A stretch of 56,299 nucleotides of DNA from an uncultured Marvinbryantia sp. (GCA_934394985.1 CAKRRF010000015.1:1-56299); one strand, 5' to 3'; counted from the stretch's first letter, positions 33,835 through 43,044 are shown. Translations and numbers: made by a program. The notes: generated from the sequence alone by a model not told the origin.

Positions 33835-34441
33835 CTTTACGTTTTTGGTCACAGAGAATCCACTCATCTAATGTCAGCGGAGTATAATCAGAATACATAC
33901 AGAAACAATTGATCATGTTGCAGGGAATATGCGTTTCCTTTCCGTCACGACCGGTGCGGATGGTTGATTTTGTAATATCGCAGAACTGTTCGATCAGACG
34001 CTGATCAGTAGTGTCATGTACATGTCCGTAGAGCATATAGGTTTTTTCTTCGCCTTTTTCGTTACGGTAATACTGTCCGTTATAGCACATGATCGGGTAG
34101 TGACTGAGAATGATTTTGCGCTTGTTATCTTTTAATTCTTCATAATGCTTCATCCATACGAATCGGTCGGTATGCCAGGCATTGTTCTGATGAAAGCGGT
34201 CATGGTTCCCGATGATCAGATAAAGTCTTCCATTGAGCTTTTGAAGCAGTTCTTTTGTTTCGTCGGGTTTGCCCCAGGAAAGATCGCCCAGGATAACGAC
34301 TTCATCATTGGGACGAACTTTCGCATTCCATTTTTTTAACATATAGGCATTCATTTCTTCTGTAGAAGCAAACCTGCGGCAGTCCATTTGGTCATTCAGT
34401 TCGCCATGAAAAAAATGACAGTCGGCAATATAATATCTCAT
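33806..34441 (-). CDS. Metallophosphoesterase (calcineurin-like)
   Basis: A 211-residue cytosolic phosphoesterase. Metal-binding motifs in order: DCHFFHGE near the start (variant of D-x-H), ILGDLSWGKPDET (GD-x), IIGNHDRFHQ (GNHD), ILSHYPIMCYN and LYGHVHDTTDQ (GH-x-H). This is the pattern of YfcE/AQ1575-like small phosphodiesterases. The substrate is not known. The final residues (about ANGDGVLRH) are encoded within the palindromic element at 33779-33834, so the ancestral C-terminus was probably replaced when the element inserted. Confidence 0.85.
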   Translation of the reverse strand: MRYYIADCHFFHGELNDQMDCRRFASTEEMNAYMLKKWNAKVRPNDEVVILGDLSWGKPDETKELLQKLNGRLYLIIGNHDRFHQNNAWHTDRFVWMKHYEELKDNKRKIILSHYPIMCYNGQYYRNEKGEEKTYMLYGHVHDTTDQRLIEQFCDITKSTIRTGRDGKETHIPCNMINCFCMYSDYTPLTLDEWILCDQKRKANGDGVLRH

Positions 34442-34463
34442 AAATCTCCCTCATTGTGTTTTA

Positions 34464-35354
34464 TCAGTTTTCCCAGCTTCCGGATCCATACGTATTGCGG
34501 TACTCTTCCTGTTTGAGTTTCAGATACAGCTCAGCATTGACTGCATGTTCGTAAGGATATACAAAGAAGATTCCGGCAAGCCCGAAGGTCAGAATGCTCA
34601 GGTAATCCCAGAAAAAGAAGGACCAGTCCAGTAAAAAGGCTTTCCATTTTTGCCCATACATCATTTCTTTGCTTTTCTGAAAAACATCTTTACGGCGCAT
34701 TTCCGGATATTCTGCCAGAAGATATGGTACCATGCGGTATTCGTAGGATTTTATGATCCCCGGGACAACCAGCAGAAGTGACCATAACATAATGAGGATA
34801 TCCTTCCATAACATATTCAATACGATATTCATATAATTGTGATCGCGAAAAGCCATGGTCAGCCGGTTCATGCTGGTCTGTTCTTCTGGTTTTTTTGCGT
34901 TATCCAGAAAGAAACGGGCACCGCCTACGCAGATCGGTTCCAGTACCAGAACACCAAGAAGCATCAAAATGAGGGATCCGGCACCGCCGAGAAAATCGGA
35001 AATATAATCCCAGATAACCTGCATCGGTCCCATTACAAAACGACGCAGCATGCGCAGAGAAGGATCCTGTGCCAGCTCTTGTGCGCGGTTGTAAATAGTT
35101 TCATAAGAACTTTCTGTCAGCGCACTGTCGGTATTGGTGAGAGTGGCTGTGATATCCGGAGTCTGAGCCATTTCTATCATGGCAAGACTTTCATAATAAG
35201 CATCACTGGCATCCTGTACGGTGGATGTCGAGGAACCGCCAAAAGTCTGACTGCCTGCCGCAAACAACAGAATAATAGCTGCCAGCATACATTTCAGATA
35301 ATTGGCCTTCAGAGCTGCTTTGGCATTTCTTTTTAAATCAGAACGTTTCCACAT
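34464..35354 (-). CDS. DUF975 family integral membrane protein
   Basis: A protein of about 296 residues starting MWKRSDLKRNAKAALKANYLK, the usual DUF975 opening, followed by a hydrophobic helix. Later segments include FLGGAGSLILMLLGVLVLEPICVGGARFFLDNAKKPEE and LLVVPGIIKSYEYRMVPYLLAE, ending with AELYLKLKQEEYR. About five or six membrane helices. The function of the family is unknown. I start at ATG 35354, since GGAGG lies directly upstream. A longer frame to 35462 has no ribosome site and lacks family character. Confidence 0.85.
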   Translation of the reverse strand: MWKRSDLKRNAKAALKANYLKCMLAAIILLFAAGSQTFGGSSTSTVQDASDAYYESLAMIEMAQTPDITATLTNTDSALTESSYETIYNRAQELAQDPSLRMLRRFVMGPMQVIWDYISDFLGGAGSLILMLLGVLVLEPICVGGARFFLDNAKKPEEQTSMNRLTMAFRDHNYMNIVLNMLWKDILIMLWSLLLVVPGIIKSYEYRMVPYLLAEYPEMRRKDVFQKSKEMMYGQKWKAFLLDWSFFFWDYLSILTFGLAGIFFVYPYEHAVNAELYLKLKQEEYRNTYGSGSWEN

Positions 35355-35604
35355 ATCTGTAAACCTCCATATAATCTTGTGGTGAATCAGAAGAATGTCT
35401 CCGGGAGGCAGGCTTCTGCTCAATATTCGTATCATTATACTACAAAGAAAGTACAGATGCAAAATATTTTATCTTGGTTGGGAGGATGCTGATCAGTACT
35501 TCCGGGGTAGAATGGTGCAAGATAACAAGAGATGAAAAAGTAAACAAAAAACAATACGTCAAATTGTATAAAATGATGATTTGTGAAAAAATGTTACACG
35601 CATA

Positions 35605-35632
35605 TTGACAAAATAAAATTTTATTTTATAAT
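35605..35632 (+). promoter_or_regulatory. Sigma-A promoter of the second sugar ABC operon
   Basis: TTGACA and TATAAT, both consensus, are separated by 16 AT-rich bases, about 105 bp before the binding-protein gene. Confidence 0.85.
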
Positions 35633-35651
35633 GTAGTTACAAGAAAGAACT

Positions 35652-35687
35652 GGTATAAATGCTTAATAAATCTGAGAAATTTATACC
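35652..35687 (+). promoter_or_regulatory. Inverted repeat in leader, possible operator or stem-loop
   Basis: GGTATAAAT (35652-35660) and ATTTATACC (35679-35687) are perfect inverted copies with an 18-base spacer, about 20 bases after the -10 box. This position fits a repressor site blocking elongation or initiation. The RpiR regulator encoded at 42175 is a candidate binder. Confidence 0.5.
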
Positions 35688-35736
35688 AAATTAGTCGAAA
35701 TGTTGAAAAATTCAAAAAGTATGGAGGGCGAAGAAC

Positions 35737-36996
35737 ATGAGACGAAGTAATTTAGTTACACGAGGCATTATCTTAACAGCAATCGCAGCTATGGCTCTGG
35801 GAGCAGCAGTTTCCGCAGATGATGTTACATTAGAGTTCCAGCAGTGGTGGGGAGTAGAACTTCCAGATGGTGCATTACAGGAAATCTGTGATGGATTTAC
35901 AGAAGAAACAGGTGTAAAGATTGATCTTCTTAGCAACCCATATGCAGACACCAAGACACAGATCGCAGCAGGTGCAGCAGCAGGTACTATGGCAGACGTT
36001 GTTGGTCTTGACGGATCCTGGGTATATGACTTTGCAAAACAGGGATCTATCGCAAACCTGACAGAGCTGATGGAAGCAGACGGATATGATGATTCTCAGT
36101 TATCTGACCAGATCAAATATGAAGGAAATACCTACATGATCCCAGTTGTTAACTTTGCATATCCACTGTTTGTAAATACAGATATCCTGGAAGAAGCCGG
36201 AGTAGAAGAAATTCCTACTACATGGTCAGAGTTCCTGGATGCATGCGATAAGATCACAACAAATACAGATAAAGCAGCATATGCTATTCCACTTTCTACA
36301 GAAGCACCGAATGGTATTCAGAACCAGTTCGCTTCCTGGCTGTGGGCTTCAGGCGGAAATCTCCTTCAGGATGGCAAACCAGCTCTGACAGATAATGACA
36401 AGCTTGCTCAGTTAGTTGACATGGTTAAGACCATGAAAGATAAAGGATATCTGTCCGATGGTGCTGAAGCAATGAAAGAACAGGATATGGTAAATGAGTT
36501 CGAAAACGGACGTCTTGCATTCATGGTAGATGGTATTTCTCACCTGACAACTATCAAGACAGAAAGCCCAGATCTGAACTTCACATTTGCTAACATGCCA
36601 GTTATGGATGACTATTCAGACAAGAGCGGTCTCGACGTAGCTAACTGGGGTATCGGTATTGCAGATAACTGCGAAAACAAAGAAGCAGCAATGCAGTTTG
36701 TAGAATATCTGATGAGCCCTGAAGTAAATGCAAAACTTGCTCAGCTTGCTAATGCATTCCCAGGTAACTCCACAGCTGAACCAGACTACTCATCCAATGA
36801 TGAACTGTTCCAGAAAGCATTCGAAATCTTCAGCGAAGGTTATGCAATCAATGAATTCACAGGCGCACCTACAGCAGAAGATCTGATGAGAAGCATGAAC
36901 GAACAGCTTGTTCTCTACATCGATGGCGATACAGCATCTGTTGATGAAATGCTCAGTGCTACACAGGAAGCATGGGAAGCAGCTTACAATCAGTAA
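35737..36996 (+). CDS. Sugar ABC transporter binding protein (CUT1), no lipobox
   Basis: A 419-residue extracytoplasmic sugar-binding protein. The signal peptide (MRRSNLVTRGIILTAIAAMA) ends GAAVSA before DDVTLEF, again without lipobox cysteine. CUT1 features: LEFQQWWGVELPDGALQEI near the start, MADVVGLDGSWVYDFAKQ, YMIPVVNFAYPLFVNTDIL and RLAFMVDGISHL. GGAGGG precedes the ATG. Codon use differs from the neighbours: more C-ending codons (AAC, GAC, ATC), as in highly expressed genes. First gene of an operon with two permeases, two sugar kinases and a ketose-bisphosphate aldolase, so the substrate is probably a ketohexose or a close derivative. Confidence 0.88.
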   Translation: MRRSNLVTRGIILTAIAAMALGAAVSADDVTLEFQQWWGVELPDGALQEICDGFTEETGVKIDLLSNPYADTKTQIAAGAAAGTMADVVGLDGSWVYDFAKQGSIANLTELMEADGYDDSQLSDQIKYEGNTYMIPVVNFAYPLFVNTDILEEAGVEEIPTTWSEFLDACDKITTNTDKAAYAIPLSTEAPNGIQNQFASWLWASGGNLLQDGKPALTDNDKLAQLVDMVKTMKDKGYLSDGAEAMKEQDMVNEFENGRLAFMVDGISHLTTIKTESPDLNFTFANMPVMDDYSDKSGLDVANWGIGIADNCENKEAAMQFVEYLMSPEVNAKLAQLANAFPGNSTAEPDYSSNDELFQKAFEIFSEGYAINEFTGAPTAEDLMRSMNEQLVLYIDGDTASVDEMLSATQEAWEAAYNQ

Positions 36997-37007
36997 GAAA
37001 TTAGATA

Positions 37008-37038
37008 AACAGGGTTGTACGTAAAGTACAGCCCTGTT
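37008..37038 (+). promoter_or_regulatory. Intercistronic stem-loop after binding-protein gene
   Basis: A 13-bp stem (37008-37020 with 37026-37038, one G.U pair) and a GTAAA loop follow the binding-protein stop by 11 bases. It is followed by CTTGAAAAGG, not by a T run, so it is more a 3' stabiliser or partial terminator than a full one. Confidence 0.7.
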
Positions 37039-37058
37039 CTTGAAAAGGAGTGAAAAAA

Positions 37059-37958
37059 TTGGCAAATGTCTGTAATGACAAACAAGTGTTAAAAAAGAAA
37101 CTGACTCCATATGGGTATCTACTGCCAACGATTATTCTTCTGCTTGTATTACTGGTGATACCTGTTGTGATGGTAATCGGATATTCTTTCTTTGACAACG
37201 TAATTGTGAATAAAAACCCGGTATTTGTGGGATTAAAAAATTATGCAACAGTACTTCACGATAAGAACTTCTGGAATGCAATCAGCAATACATTATTTTT
37301 TGTTATTGTCAGTATGGTGGCACATCTGGTAATCGGTATGATATTCGCGCTGGTATTAAATACCAGATATCTTGGAAGTAAGACAAAAGGTATCTTCCGT
37401 GTAATTTATGCATTACCGTGGATGTTTACTGCATCCGTTATTGCAATTCTCTGGAGAATGATGCTGGATCCGAGTGGTGTTCTGAACTACTTGATGATGA
37501 CGCTTCATATTACGAGCGACAAGGTATCTTTCCTGGCAACCAGAAGTATTGCATTACAGGCTGTTACTCTGATCAATATCTGGTCCGGATATCCATTCTA
37601 CATGATTAGTATCCTTGCCGGATTACAGGGTATCTCCACAGATCTCTATGAGGCATCTTCACTGGACGGTGCCAATACCATCCAGACATACCTGAGAATT
37701 ACGCTGCCTCAGTTAAAACCGATTCTGATCAGTCTTCTTATGCTGGATTTCGTCTGGACACTGCAGCAGTTTGCATTGATCTGGATGACCACAGGAGGCG
37801 GTCCTGTAAACGCAACAGAGACAGTCAGCACCTATATTTATAAACAGGCATTTACAAAATATCAGTATTCCACAGCATCTACCGGTGCGGTATTGTTATT
37901 GATTGTCTGCTCTATCGTTGGTGTGCTGTATGTCAGACAACAGAGATCGGAGGACTAG
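37059..37958 (+). CDS. Sugar ABC transporter permease (MalF/UgpA type), TTG start
   Basis: A 299-residue permease with six helices. The EAA loop is DLYEASSLDGANTIQTYLRITLPQLKP. I place the start at TTG 37059, 8 bases after AAGGAG. A GTG at 37050 overlaps the ribosome site itself. It forms a CUT1 channel with the next gene. The cytosolic ATPase is not encoded in the operon. Confidence 0.87.
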   Translation: MANVCNDKQVLKKKLTPYGYLLPTIILLLVLLVIPVVMVIGYSFFDNVIVNKNPVFVGLKNYATVLHDKNFWNAISNTLFFVIVSMVAHLVIGMIFALVLNTRYLGSKTKGIFRVIYALPWMFTASVIAILWRMMLDPSGVLNYLMMTLHITSDKVSFLATRSIALQAVTLINIWSGYPFYMISILAGLQGISTDLYEASSLDGANTIQTYLRITLPQLKPILISLLMLDFVWTLQQFALIWMTTGGGPVNATETVSTYIYKQAFTKYQYSTASTGAVLLLIVCSIVGVLYVRQQRSED

Positions 37959-37960
37959 AC

Positions 37961-38797
37961 ATGGTTGGAAAGAAAAAGAAATCTGTACAGATTTTGGTAT
38001 TTATTGTTCTTATCATAGGAGCCATATGGGCCGGCTTTCCGGTACTGTGGATGTTCTCGAACTCATTTAAGGGAAATGCAGAGATTTTCACATGGCCTCC
38101 TACATGGATTTCAAAGAATTTCAGCCTTTCTGCATATGGCAAAATTCTGACAAATCCAGAACAGTTAAGGTTCTTCCTTAACAGTTATGTAATCGCAGCA
38201 TTAGTAGTAATTGTTACACTGATCATAGGAATTATGGCTTCTTATGCATTCAGCCGTTTCAATTTCCCTGGAAAAAAATTAATCAACACAATTATTGTAG
38301 CGATTCAGGCGGTACCGCCAATCACACTGTTGATCCCGTACCTGAGCCTGATTGTAACACTGAAATTATATAATACATACTGGGCACTGGTACTTACCTA
38401 TATGGTATTTACACTTCCGTATTGTATTCTGATGGTAACCGGATATATGAACACTCTGCCAAAAGATCTGGACGAAGCAGTTATGATAGACGGCGGTTCC
38501 AGATGGACCGCACTGTGGAAGATCCTGGTGCCGACCGCAGTACCTGGACTGGTATCTGTAGGAATGTACACATTCATGCAGTCCTGGAATGAATACCTGT
38601 TTGCACTGGCATTAACCAAGACCAATGAGATGCGTACCGTACCTGTTGGAATCAACCTCCTGATGGGACAGCATGCTTATGAGTGGAATCAGATGATGGC
38701 AATGAGCGTACTTGGTTCTCTGCCGATCCTGTTCTTATTCCTGTTCTTCCAGAGATATTTCATCGCAGGTATGACTGCAGGTTCTGTAAAGAACTAG
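37961..38797 (+). CDS. Sugar ABC transporter permease (MalG/UgpE type)
   Basis: A 278-residue permease with six helices and the EAA loop DLDEAVMIDGGSRWTALWKILVPTAVPG. The C-terminus IAGMTAGSVKN matches the MalG-type ending. GGAGG lies 7 bases before the ATG. It starts 2 bp after the preceding stop. The kinase gene begins 13 bp downstream. Confidence 0.9.
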   Translation: MVGKKKKSVQILVFIVLIIGAIWAGFPVLWMFSNSFKGNAEIFTWPPTWISKNFSLSAYGKILTNPEQLRFFLNSYVIAALVVIVTLIIGIMASYAFSRFNFPGKKLINTIIVAIQAVPPITLLIPYLSLIVTLKLYNTYWALVLTYMVFTLPYCILMVTGYMNTLPKDLDEAVMIDGGSRWTALWKILVPTAVPGLVSVGMYTFMQSWNEYLFALALTKTNEMRTVPVGINLLMGQHAYEWNQMMAMSVLGSLPILFLFLFFQRYFIAGMTAGSVKN

Positions 38798-38810
38798 AAA
38801 AGGAGTCACT

Positions 38811-39785
38811 ATGAGTATTTTATCAGTTGGAATGGCATTCTGTGATATCCCATTACGTCCCTGCCCGGCCAATATTATGGAACTGGATAATTACCAGATC
38901 CGTAAAGTAGAGATGCATACCGGCGGCGATGCGCTGACTGTAGCAGTGGTACTGGCGAAGATGGGCGCCGAAGTGGAACTGAATGCAAAAGTAGGAAATG
39001 ATGCAGGCGGGAAGTTTGTCTTAAGTGAACTGAAGAAAAACGGAGTTTGCGCAGAGGCAGTTACGGTGGAAGAGGACTATACCACAGCCACATCCTATCA
39101 GCTGATTGAAGAAAATGGTCAGCGTCATTTCCTGGTAGACAGTGAAATCAATAAGCTGTTAAAGAATACCGATGTGACGGATGAACAGATTCAGAAAGCG
39201 GACATTCTATTTATGGGAAGTGCTCTGGCAATGGAAGGAATGAATGATCAGGAGATCAGCACATTATTCCAGAGAGCACACAAAGAAGGAAAAATCACTG
39301 CAATGGATGCGTCTGTGGCGGTTGCGGACAGCGAGAGCTGCAAGATGAACCTGCTCAGACAGACGCTGCAGCATACAGATATATTCATACCAAGTTATGA
39401 AGAGGCAAGTTATCTTGCGCAGAAAGAAAAAGTAGAAGATATTATCGAAGCATTCCGCCAGTTTCCGTTGAAAGTATTCGGAATCAAGCTGGGCGCAGAA
39501 GGTTGTGTACTGACAGATTTTAAAGAAACGATTTACAGGAAGCCTTATAAGGGCAAGCCGGTAGTCGATACAACCGGAGCGGGAGATTGCTTTATGGGTG
39601 GATTTTTATACGCATATTCGAATGGATTATCCATGGAAGAATGTGGAAAATTTGGAAGTGCAGTATCTGCATTCGGGATCTCTGCTGTCGGACCTAGTAC
39701 AGCAGTTCCGGATTATGAAACAGTACTTCAGTTTATCAAAGACTCAGAAGAGGAAACAGATAATGGAATTCAGACAAAAATATGA
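38811..39785 (+). CDS. PfkB (ribokinase) family sugar kinase
   Basis: A 324-residue kinase. Ribokinase-fold marks: an N-terminal MSILSVGMAFCDIPLRPCPANI, the glycine pair in EMHTGGDALTVAVVLAKMGAEV with KVGNDAGGKFVL, and the anion-hole/catalytic motif VVDTTGAGDCFMGGFLYA, where the Asp is the base. It probably phosphorylates the sugar brought in by the ABC importer upstream. It overlaps the next kinase gene by 23 bp, so the two proteins should be made together. The exact sugar is unknown. Confidence 0.88.
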   Translation: MSILSVGMAFCDIPLRPCPANIMELDNYQIRKVEMHTGGDALTVAVVLAKMGAEVELNAKVGNDAGGKFVLSELKKNGVCAEAVTVEEDYTTATSYQLIEENGQRHFLVDSEINKLLKNTDVTDEQIQKADILFMGSALAMEGMNDQEISTLFQRAHKEGKITAMDASVAVADSESCKMNLLRQTLQHTDIFIPSYEEASYLAQKEKVEDIIEAFRQFPLKVFGIKLGAEGCVLTDFKETIYRKPYKGKPVVDTTGAGDCFMGGFLYAYSNGLSMEECGKFGSAVSAFGISAVGPSTAVPDYETVLQFIKDSEEETDNGIQTKI

Positions 39786-41079
39786 TCATGCATTTGAGTC
39801 TCTGACAGAACAGATTAAGAGACGTTCTGACAATGGCATTTATACTGCAATGGGTTATACCAGTAATCTGGATATTCTCTGTGATTTTCAGGTGGACAAG
39901 CTGAATGAACTGCTGGCAGAAACCATGCAGGGAGCTGACCTGACACAGATGAAGGTGGCTGATATGATTACCAGCCGGAAGGAACTTCTGGAAACAGTGG
40001 TATATTACTGCATCAACGGAATAGGCGGCGAGGCAGATATACAGGATCCAGAGCTGGTAAAAGAAGCCTTTGCCTATAAAAACGGTATGGGCGGAACAGC
40101 GGTACAGGCTGCGCTGGCACTGGCTATGATCGGTGGCGAATCGTTGGTTCATCTGACTGATGATTCAAAAGAAGTGTGCGAACAGTTGATCTCTCCGTAT
40201 ATTCATGTGGCATTGGAAGATGGTACCCTCGGAGGAGCAGAACAGATGCCGGGTAAAAATCCGCAGGAATGCCATTTCATCCTTCAGTTTAAGAAGGGCG
40301 ATGTAATACGACTGGGAGACCAGGCAATCTCAATCCCATGCTCGAATCGTTTGATTCTGACAAAAAATACCGTGAATGAGATTCTGCCGTTCTGGATGCC
40401 ATATTTTAAATGGATCGAGACCCATGCAGAACAGGTCAGCACCAATGTATTATCCAGTTTTAACAGTATTCTGGACATTAAGATATTGGAAGAGCGCCTG
40501 CATGAGCTGGAAGGACATGTGAAACGGTATCATGAAAACAATCCGGAAGGTATTGTTTATTTTGAGGATGCTCATTACCACAGCTACGAAATTCGCAGGC
40601 TCTGTATTGAAACGGTATATCCTTTTGTGGATATTCTGAGCATGAATGAAGAGGAACTGCAGTACACTCTGAATGAAATGTATGGCATGAAGATCGATAT
40701 TGATGATATTGAATCCTGCATTCAGGGTGTGGAATATCTGATTCAAAAGTTTGATATTACATACGGCATTATCGTACATACGAAAGATTATGCAATGTAT
40801 GTAGGAAAACCATTGAAGGCTGACATAGAAAGTGGCCTGATGTATGGCAATATTCTGGCAACTGCAAAAGCATCTGCCGGAGGATATGGAACAGCAGAGC
40901 AGATTCAGGAAGTATTAAAGCTGGATCTCAGTCCAAAAGGCTGTGAATATCGCGATAAGATTCGTGCAGGCGAATATCGCGACCGTGTAATTTTGGTTCC
41001 GACAAGATATATTGATAAACCGAAATACACAATTGGATTAGGTGACTCGTTTACCGGTGGCGTTCAGATGTGTTTTTAA
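39763..41079 (+). CDS. ADP-dependent glucokinase/phosphofructokinase-family protein
   Basis: A 438-residue protein of the PF04587-like branch of the ribokinase superfamily, rare in bacteria. Supporting motifs are an N-terminal TAMGYTSNLDILCDF, GMGGTAVQAALALAMIGGE, SNRLILTKN, VLSSFNSI, VYFEDAHYHSYEI, DILSMNEEELQYTL, IVHTKDYAMYV and the C-terminal catalytic TIGLGDSFTGG. It likely adds a second phosphate to a sugar phosphate, so that with the preceding PfkB kinase a ketose would become a bisphosphate for the aldolase downstream. Start at ATG 39763 with AGAGG upstream. The frame extends back to 39598 but that part lies within the previous gene. Confidence 0.72.
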   Translation: MEFRQKYDHAFESLTEQIKRRSDNGIYTAMGYTSNLDILCDFQVDKLNELLAETMQGADLTQMKVADMITSRKELLETVVYYCINGIGGEADIQDPELVKEAFAYKNGMGGTAVQAALALAMIGGESLVHLTDDSKEVCEQLISPYIHVALEDGTLGGAEQMPGKNPQECHFILQFKKGDVIRLGDQAISIPCSNRLILTKNTVNEILPFWMPYFKWIETHAEQVSTNVLSSFNSILDIKILEERLHELEGHVKRYHENNPEGIVYFEDAHYHSYEIRRLCIETVYPFVDILSMNEEELQYTLNEMYGMKIDIDDIESCIQGVEYLIQKFDITYGIIVHTKDYAMYVGKPLKADIESGLMYGNILATAKASAGGYGTAEQIQEVLKLDLSPKGCEYRDKIRAGEYRDRVILVPTRYIDKPKYTIGLGDSFTGGVQMCF

Positions 41080-41138
41080 TGCATCGCACGTTACGGTAAC
41101 GACAATATAAACTTTTTTCTATGAGGAGGAAAAGAAAA

Positions 41139-42002
41139 ATGTTATACAACATGAAAGACATCTTAGCAGTAGCAAAGGAAAACAAATTTGCAATTCCGGC
41201 ATTCAACGTAGCTGACTGGTCTATGTTCCTTGGAATTATGGATGAATGTGAAGCTACTAATTCACCGGTTATCATCGAAATTCATCCAGATGAGCTGGCA
41301 TTTGAAGGCCCGGATATGGTAGGCGCTATCAGACAGCGTGCACTGAAATCTAAAGTACCTGTTTGTATCCATCTGGATCACTGCAGCGATTTCGGCGTTA
41401 TTGTAAAAGCTATCCAGAGCGGATTCACATCTGTTATGTTCGATGGCGCATCTCTTCCATTCGAAGAAAACATTGCAGGCGTTAAGAAAATCGTAGAAGC
41501 AGCTCATCCTGTTAACGTATCTGTAGAAGCAGAACTGGGAACCATCGGTTCTACTAACCCGGAAGATATGGAAGGTGGAGCAGCAAAGATTATTTATACA
41601 GATCCTGATGATGCAGTAAAATTCGTAGAAGCTACCGGTGTAGATACTCTTGCTATTGCAATCGGAACCTGCCACGGACTGTATCCGGCAGGCATGAAGC
41701 CAGAACTGAAGCTGGATATCCTGAAAGAAATCGCAGCGAAAGTAGATGTACCTCTGGTACTGCACGGTGGATCCAACAACCCAGATAAAGAAATCGGTGA
41801 ATCTGTAACACTTGGTATCAGCAAGATCAATATTTCTTCCGACATCAAGGTGGCATACTTCAACAAGATGCGTGAAGTACTTCAGGATAAAGGCTTAAGA
41901 GAGCCAGGCGATATCGAACCGCCATGTATGGAAGCTATGAAAGAAGTTGTAAAACATAAACTTGACCTCTTCCAGACAACAGGAAAAGCTGTACTGTACT
42001 AA
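41139..42002 (+). CDS. Class II ketose-bisphosphate aldolase (Fba/GatY family)
   Basis: A 287-residue zinc aldolase that splits a ketose 1,6-bisphosphate to dihydroxyacetone phosphate and glyceraldehyde 3-phosphate. D80 and zinc ligand H81 are in CIHLDHCSD. The other ligands are in EAELGTIGSTNPED, GTCHGLYP and LHGGSNNPD, and the phosphate site is in ISKINISSDIKVAYF. Substrate (fructose or tagatose bisphosphate) cannot be fixed from sequence. Start at ATG 41139 with GAGGAGG upstream. The codon use is C-rich at third positions, suggesting high expression. Followed by a terminator. Confidence 0.88.
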   Translation: MLYNMKDILAVAKENKFAIPAFNVADWSMFLGIMDECEATNSPVIIEIHPDELAFEGPDMVGAIRQRALKSKVPVCIHLDHCSDFGVIVKAIQSGFTSVMFDGASLPFEENIAGVKKIVEAAHPVNVSVEAELGTIGSTNPEDMEGGAAKIIYTDPDDAVKFVEATGVDTLAIAIGTCHGLYPAGMKPELKLDILKEIAAKVDVPLVLHGGSNNPDKEIGESVTLGISKINISSDIKVAYFNKMREVLQDKGLREPGDIEPPCMEAMKEVVKHKLDLFQTTGKAVLY

Positions 42003-42043
42003 TTTGTAGAAATCGTGACAAAAAAATCATAAGATGACATACA

Positions 42044-42083
42044 AAAAACTGGAAGAGAACATAGATGCTTTCTTCCAGTTTTT
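42044..42083 (+). terminator. Terminator of the ABC-kinase-aldolase operon
   Basis: A 13-bp stem (42044-42056 with 42071-42083), beginning with A5 and ending with T5, separates the aldolase gene from the RpiR regulator. Confidence 0.85.
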
Positions 42084-42174
42084 GTTCTGAACAATATAGT
42101 TATGGTTTGCATTCAGACAGGCGGTGGTGGGCAAAAAAGCAAATATCAGATTCCCCGAAAGGAACAGCAGAACA

Positions 42175-43020
42175 ATGAAGAAAAATATAGAAGATGAAGA
42201 AGTGCTGGAAGTTATCAACGAAAAATATATGGAACTGTTTCCGGCTGAAAAAAAGGTAGTAGATGCCATTTTGAAAAAACCATCCAATGTGGTGAACTAT
42301 AATGTGGCAGATCTGGCGAAAAAGAGTGATGTCAGCGTTGCGACCATTGTGCGGCTGTGTCATCATCTGGGCTATGAGGGATACTATCAGTTCAGGCTTC
42401 TGTTGTCCAGGGATCTGGGGAAAAAGCAGACCAGAACAAAAAAGACCGGAGATGTTTTTGGAAGCTATGTGGAAGAACTGGCAGACAGCGTACGGTCTAT
42501 TGGAAAACGCCTGGATCAGAAACAGCTGCGAGAAGTTCTTGAGGTGTTGAAGAATGCACCGATGGTGCATCTGATTGCCAGTGGAAATGCAACGAATGTA
42601 TCTCGGTATATGGGCTTTCGACTGGAACGTCTGGGCATTCGTTGTACTTATTCAGATATACCGGAATATTGTATCAGCCATATCAACCTGGCCAATGAAG
42701 ATGAAGTGGTTGTGGCGATTTCCAAATCAGGAATTTCCAAGAGAGTGATCGACAGTATGACGATTGCCAAAGGAAAAAATATGAAGGTAATTGCGATCAC
42801 GGCAAGTCTGAAAAGCGAAGTGGCTGCACTGGCAGATTATGTGCTGAACAGCAGTATTCGACAGGAAAGCTTTGACTTTTATAATGGATATTCTTATTTC
42901 AATGAATATGTGATCGTAGATACGGTGCTGAATTTTATGGTTAATCAGGAATTGCTGGAAGCAGAAACGCCAAAAACGGCTTCTGAGGAACTTGTGCCAA
43001 AAGCAGCAGGCAGAGAATAG
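42175..43020 (+). CDS. RpiR/MurR-family transcriptional regulator (HTH plus SIS)
   Basis: A 281-residue regulator. An N-terminal HTH_6 domain (LFPAEKKVVDAILKKPSNVV, YNVADLAKKSDVSVATIVRLCHHLGYEGYYQFR) is followed by a SIS sugar-phosphate-binding domain (MVHLIASGNATNVSRYMGFRLERLG, DEVVVAISKSGISKRVIDSM). It probably senses a sugar phosphate made by the preceding kinases and controls the operon starting at 35737. Start at ATG 42175, after AAAGGA. The upstream ATG at 42124 has no ribosome site. Confidence 0.87.
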   Translation: MKKNIEDEEVLEVINEKYMELFPAEKKVVDAILKKPSNVVNYNVADLAKKSDVSVATIVRLCHHLGYEGYYQFRLLLSRDLGKKQTRTKKTGDVFGSYVEELADSVRSIGKRLDQKQLREVLEVLKNAPMVHLIASGNATNVSRYMGFRLERLGIRCTYSDIPEYCISHINLANEDEVVVAISKSGISKRVIDSMTIAKGKNMKVIAITASLKSEVAALADYVLNSSIRQESFDFYNGYSYFNEYVIVDTVLNFMVNQELLEAETPKTASEELVPKAAGRE

Positions 43021-43044
43021 TGGAAAACAAAGAATATGATGAGG

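Larger units (their letters stand above)
35355..35736. other. 382-bp intergenic region between divergent DUF975 and ABC operon
   Basis: No coding frame with a ribosome site was seen here. The left part holds the DUF975 leader. The right part holds a strong sigma-A promoter (35605-35632) and a leader with a 9-bp inverted repeat (35652-35687) before the sugar-binding protein gene. Confidence 0.7.
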
